Under the pieces are notes generated by a model. That model did no database searches. It had not been told where the DNA came from and saw nothing but the letters and a program-made list of their open reading frames with translations. Shown here piece after piece: positions 6,323 through 7,157 of a DNA stretch of 7,157 nt; the stretch's first letter is position 1, and every line of letters begins with the position of its first letter. Source of the DNA: Myxococcales bacterium (GTDB lineage: Bacteria; Myxococcota_C; UBA6777); the NCBI GenBank assembly GCA_027005175.1, contig JALTMC010000779.1:3649-10805 (forward strand), in the 5' to 3' direction. The translations under genes and the position numbers were made by a program.

Positions 6323-6338
6323 GTTGCTGTGGAGCAAC
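6323..6338. repeat. Perfect hairpin GTTGCT-GTGG-AGCAAC
   Basis: A 6-bp stem with a 4-base loop. Two relatives, GTTGCCTTGGAGCAAA at 6368-6383 and 6432-6447, lie inside the 64-bp tandem units that follow. Just upstream, CTCACAAAGAA occurs twice (6290-6300 and 6309-6319). Confidence 0.8.
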
Positions 6339-6363
6339 CTCGTGGCTTACAGGCAAGATGTTT

Positions 6364-6489
6364 GGGGGTTGCCTTGGAGCAAAGTCGAAGCGTTGGGCCT
6401 ACTGGAAGATCCCCGGGGCGAAAGTATGGGGGTTGCCTTGGAGCAAAGTCGAAGCGTTGAGCCTACTGAAGAGCCCCGGGTCGAAAATG
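6364..6489. repeat. Two 64-bp-period tandem units
   Basis: Unit 1 begins at 6364 and unit 2 at 6428, both with GGGGGTTGCCTTGGAGCAAA, then GTCGAAGCGTTG, GCCTACTG and a CCCCGGG core, ending in CGAAA. Unit 2 has a one-base deletion and a few substitutions, and it runs into the first copy of the 14-bp palindrome array at 6487. Each unit holds a GTTRRRY word (GTTGGGC at 6392-6398, GTTGAGC at 6456-6462), the core of integron recombination sites. This is suggestive given the recombinase relic whose 5' end faces this region, but no partner RYYYAAC box was found. Not coding. Confidence 0.9.
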
Positions 6490-6906
6490 TGCACATGTAG
6501 ACATTTTTTTAACCCCTAAACATGTGCACATCTAGCGGTTAATGTATACATGTAGCGGTTAAAAGGTTGGTTCCTCCACCAGCGATGTCTCCCTTAAAGC
6601 AAGAGAACCTCCAATCGCCCGATCTCAAAAATGTGCACATATAGACATTTTTTCTGGCTCTTCCAGCAGATCGAAAATGTCTACATCTGGCGGTTAATGT
6701 ATACATGTAGCGGTTAAATGGCACCTTTCCCGTGAAAAAAATTTCCCTTGACAACCGTTGCTGGATATCCCACATTTCAAAAATGTGCACATGTAGACAT
6801 TTTGTATCCAATCGTTGGACACACCATGTTCAATGGTGTATCCAATCGTTGGACACACCATGTTCAAAATTCGGACAGAAATGTACAGATGTAGACATTT
6901 CTGTCC
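6487..6906. repeat. Array of eight ATGTNNACATNTAG palindromic motifs
   Basis: Copies start at 6487, 6522, 6542, 6631, 6677, 6697, 6783 and 6881; copy 5 has TGG for TAG, and copy 8 has AGAT for ACAT. There are two contexts. Copies 1, 4, 7 and 8 are followed by ACATTT and sit in hairpins whose stems (AAATGT/ACATTT, 6-12 bp) enclose a 10-base loop, usually GCACATGTAG. Copies 2-3 and 5-6 form direct pairs at 20-bp spacing, each followed by CGGTTAA. The set [1,2,3] is repeated as [4,5,6] about 145-155 bp on, and 7 begins a third round. Open frames here encode repeated NVYMCTF-like peptides and are not convincing proteins. Possible roles are iterons, operators or a non-autonomous mobile repeat. Confidence 0.88.
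6804..6867. repeat. Two 30-bp direct repeats (34-bp period) with nested palindromes
   Basis: Identical copies at 6804-6833 and 6838-6867 start GTATCCAATCGTTGGAC and end ACACCATGTTCAA. Each contains the palindrome TCCAA-TCG-TTGGA. Across the junction, ACACCAT-GTTCA-ATGGTGT (6821-6839) forms a 7-bp hairpin. The pair lies between copies 7 and 8 of the 14-bp palindrome array. Confidence 0.93.
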
Positions 6907-6920
6907 CTCACTGTCCCTCA
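6901..6920. repeat. Tandem 10-mer CTGTCCCTCA, two copies
   Basis: Exact copies at 6901-6910 and 6911-6920. The first overlaps the right arm of the 12-bp hairpin at 6873-6906. Probably a slippage duplication. Confidence 0.9.
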
Positions 6921-7157
6921 CTGCCTTTTGAGGTTCGTCCAACTCTTGGCAAGGTGAATAAGTACCCCATGTGTCAGGATAGTTGCCGCCTCAACTGATC
7001 ACAAACGAGTAGTTAGGTGCTATATATTGTTATACCAACTATCATTCATATTTTTTTCTTAACACATTATTACTTTTAAATGAGTGTTCGTGCTTTCCGC
7101 TGAACTTTTGGCTCATGTCTATGTTGATATTTTTCCTTGACTCTTTTCCTATTGTGA
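6921..7157. other. Gene-free right end with an AT-rich block
   Basis: I see no gene here on either strand; the only open frame, entering from 6732 on the plus strand, runs through repeats. The stretch 7017-7080 is strongly AT-rich (TATATATTGTTATA, runs of T, TTACTTTTAAAT). It could belong to a promoter region of a gene beyond the right edge or be an easily melted segment next to the repeat array, but no -35/-10 pair is convincing. Confidence 0.6.

Noticed and set aside
6539-6942. Minus-strand open frames with NVYMCTF/KCLHVHIF repeats
   Set aside because: These peptides are translations of the 14-bp palindrome motif in shifting frames, with no plausible start sites or protein features.

Overview
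The window is bacterial DNA. Genes are intron-free, and three starts carry clear Shine-Dalgarno sequences (AGGAGG, AAGGAG, GGAGG). Base composition looks close to balanced. The gene set is housekeeping and metabolic: an ABC-F ATPase, a tRNA wobble-uridine methyltransferase, a dual-specificity phosphatase and a glutaryl-CoA dehydrogenase. It does not fix the phylum. A standalone MnmD and a flavin-type glutaryl-CoA dehydrogenase occur in many lineages, so I do not name an organism.

Layout, left to right. (1) 2-331 (+): 3' end of a small multi-pass membrane protein, cut by the window edge. (2) 358-449: four 23-bp tandem repeats in the gap between two convergent genes. (3) 483-2297 (-): complete Uup-type ABC-F protein. 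(4) 2298-2771: non-coding, with two overlapping direct-repeat families spaced about 71-76 bp. (5) 2772-3500 (+): MnmD-type methyltransferase, whose stop codon lies in a short duplication. (6) 3643-4110 (-): small HC-x5-R phosphatase. (7) 4161-4295: three 46-bp tandem repeats in the divergent promoter gap. (8) 4347-5519 (+): glutaryl-CoA dehydrogenase. (9) 5637-5774: a chain of five hairpins. (10) 5776-6236 (-): decayed tyrosine recombinase, integron-integrase-like, not previously obvious because it is split by a stop codon, a frameshift and an internal deletion. (11) 6323-6920: dense repeats, including eight copies of a 14-bp palindromic motif, ATGTNNACATNTAG, in two structural contexts. (12) 6921-7157: AT-rich with no gene visible.

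The intact genes do not form one pathway or operon. Each is separately oriented and stands alone, and almost every gap between them is occupied by tandem or inverted repeats. The right third (5520-7157) has no intact gene. It reads as a decayed mobile or recombination region: a recombinase relic, structured DNA on its 3' side and a repeat array on its 5' side. The least-explained signals are the 14-bp palindrome array and the five-hairpin chain.
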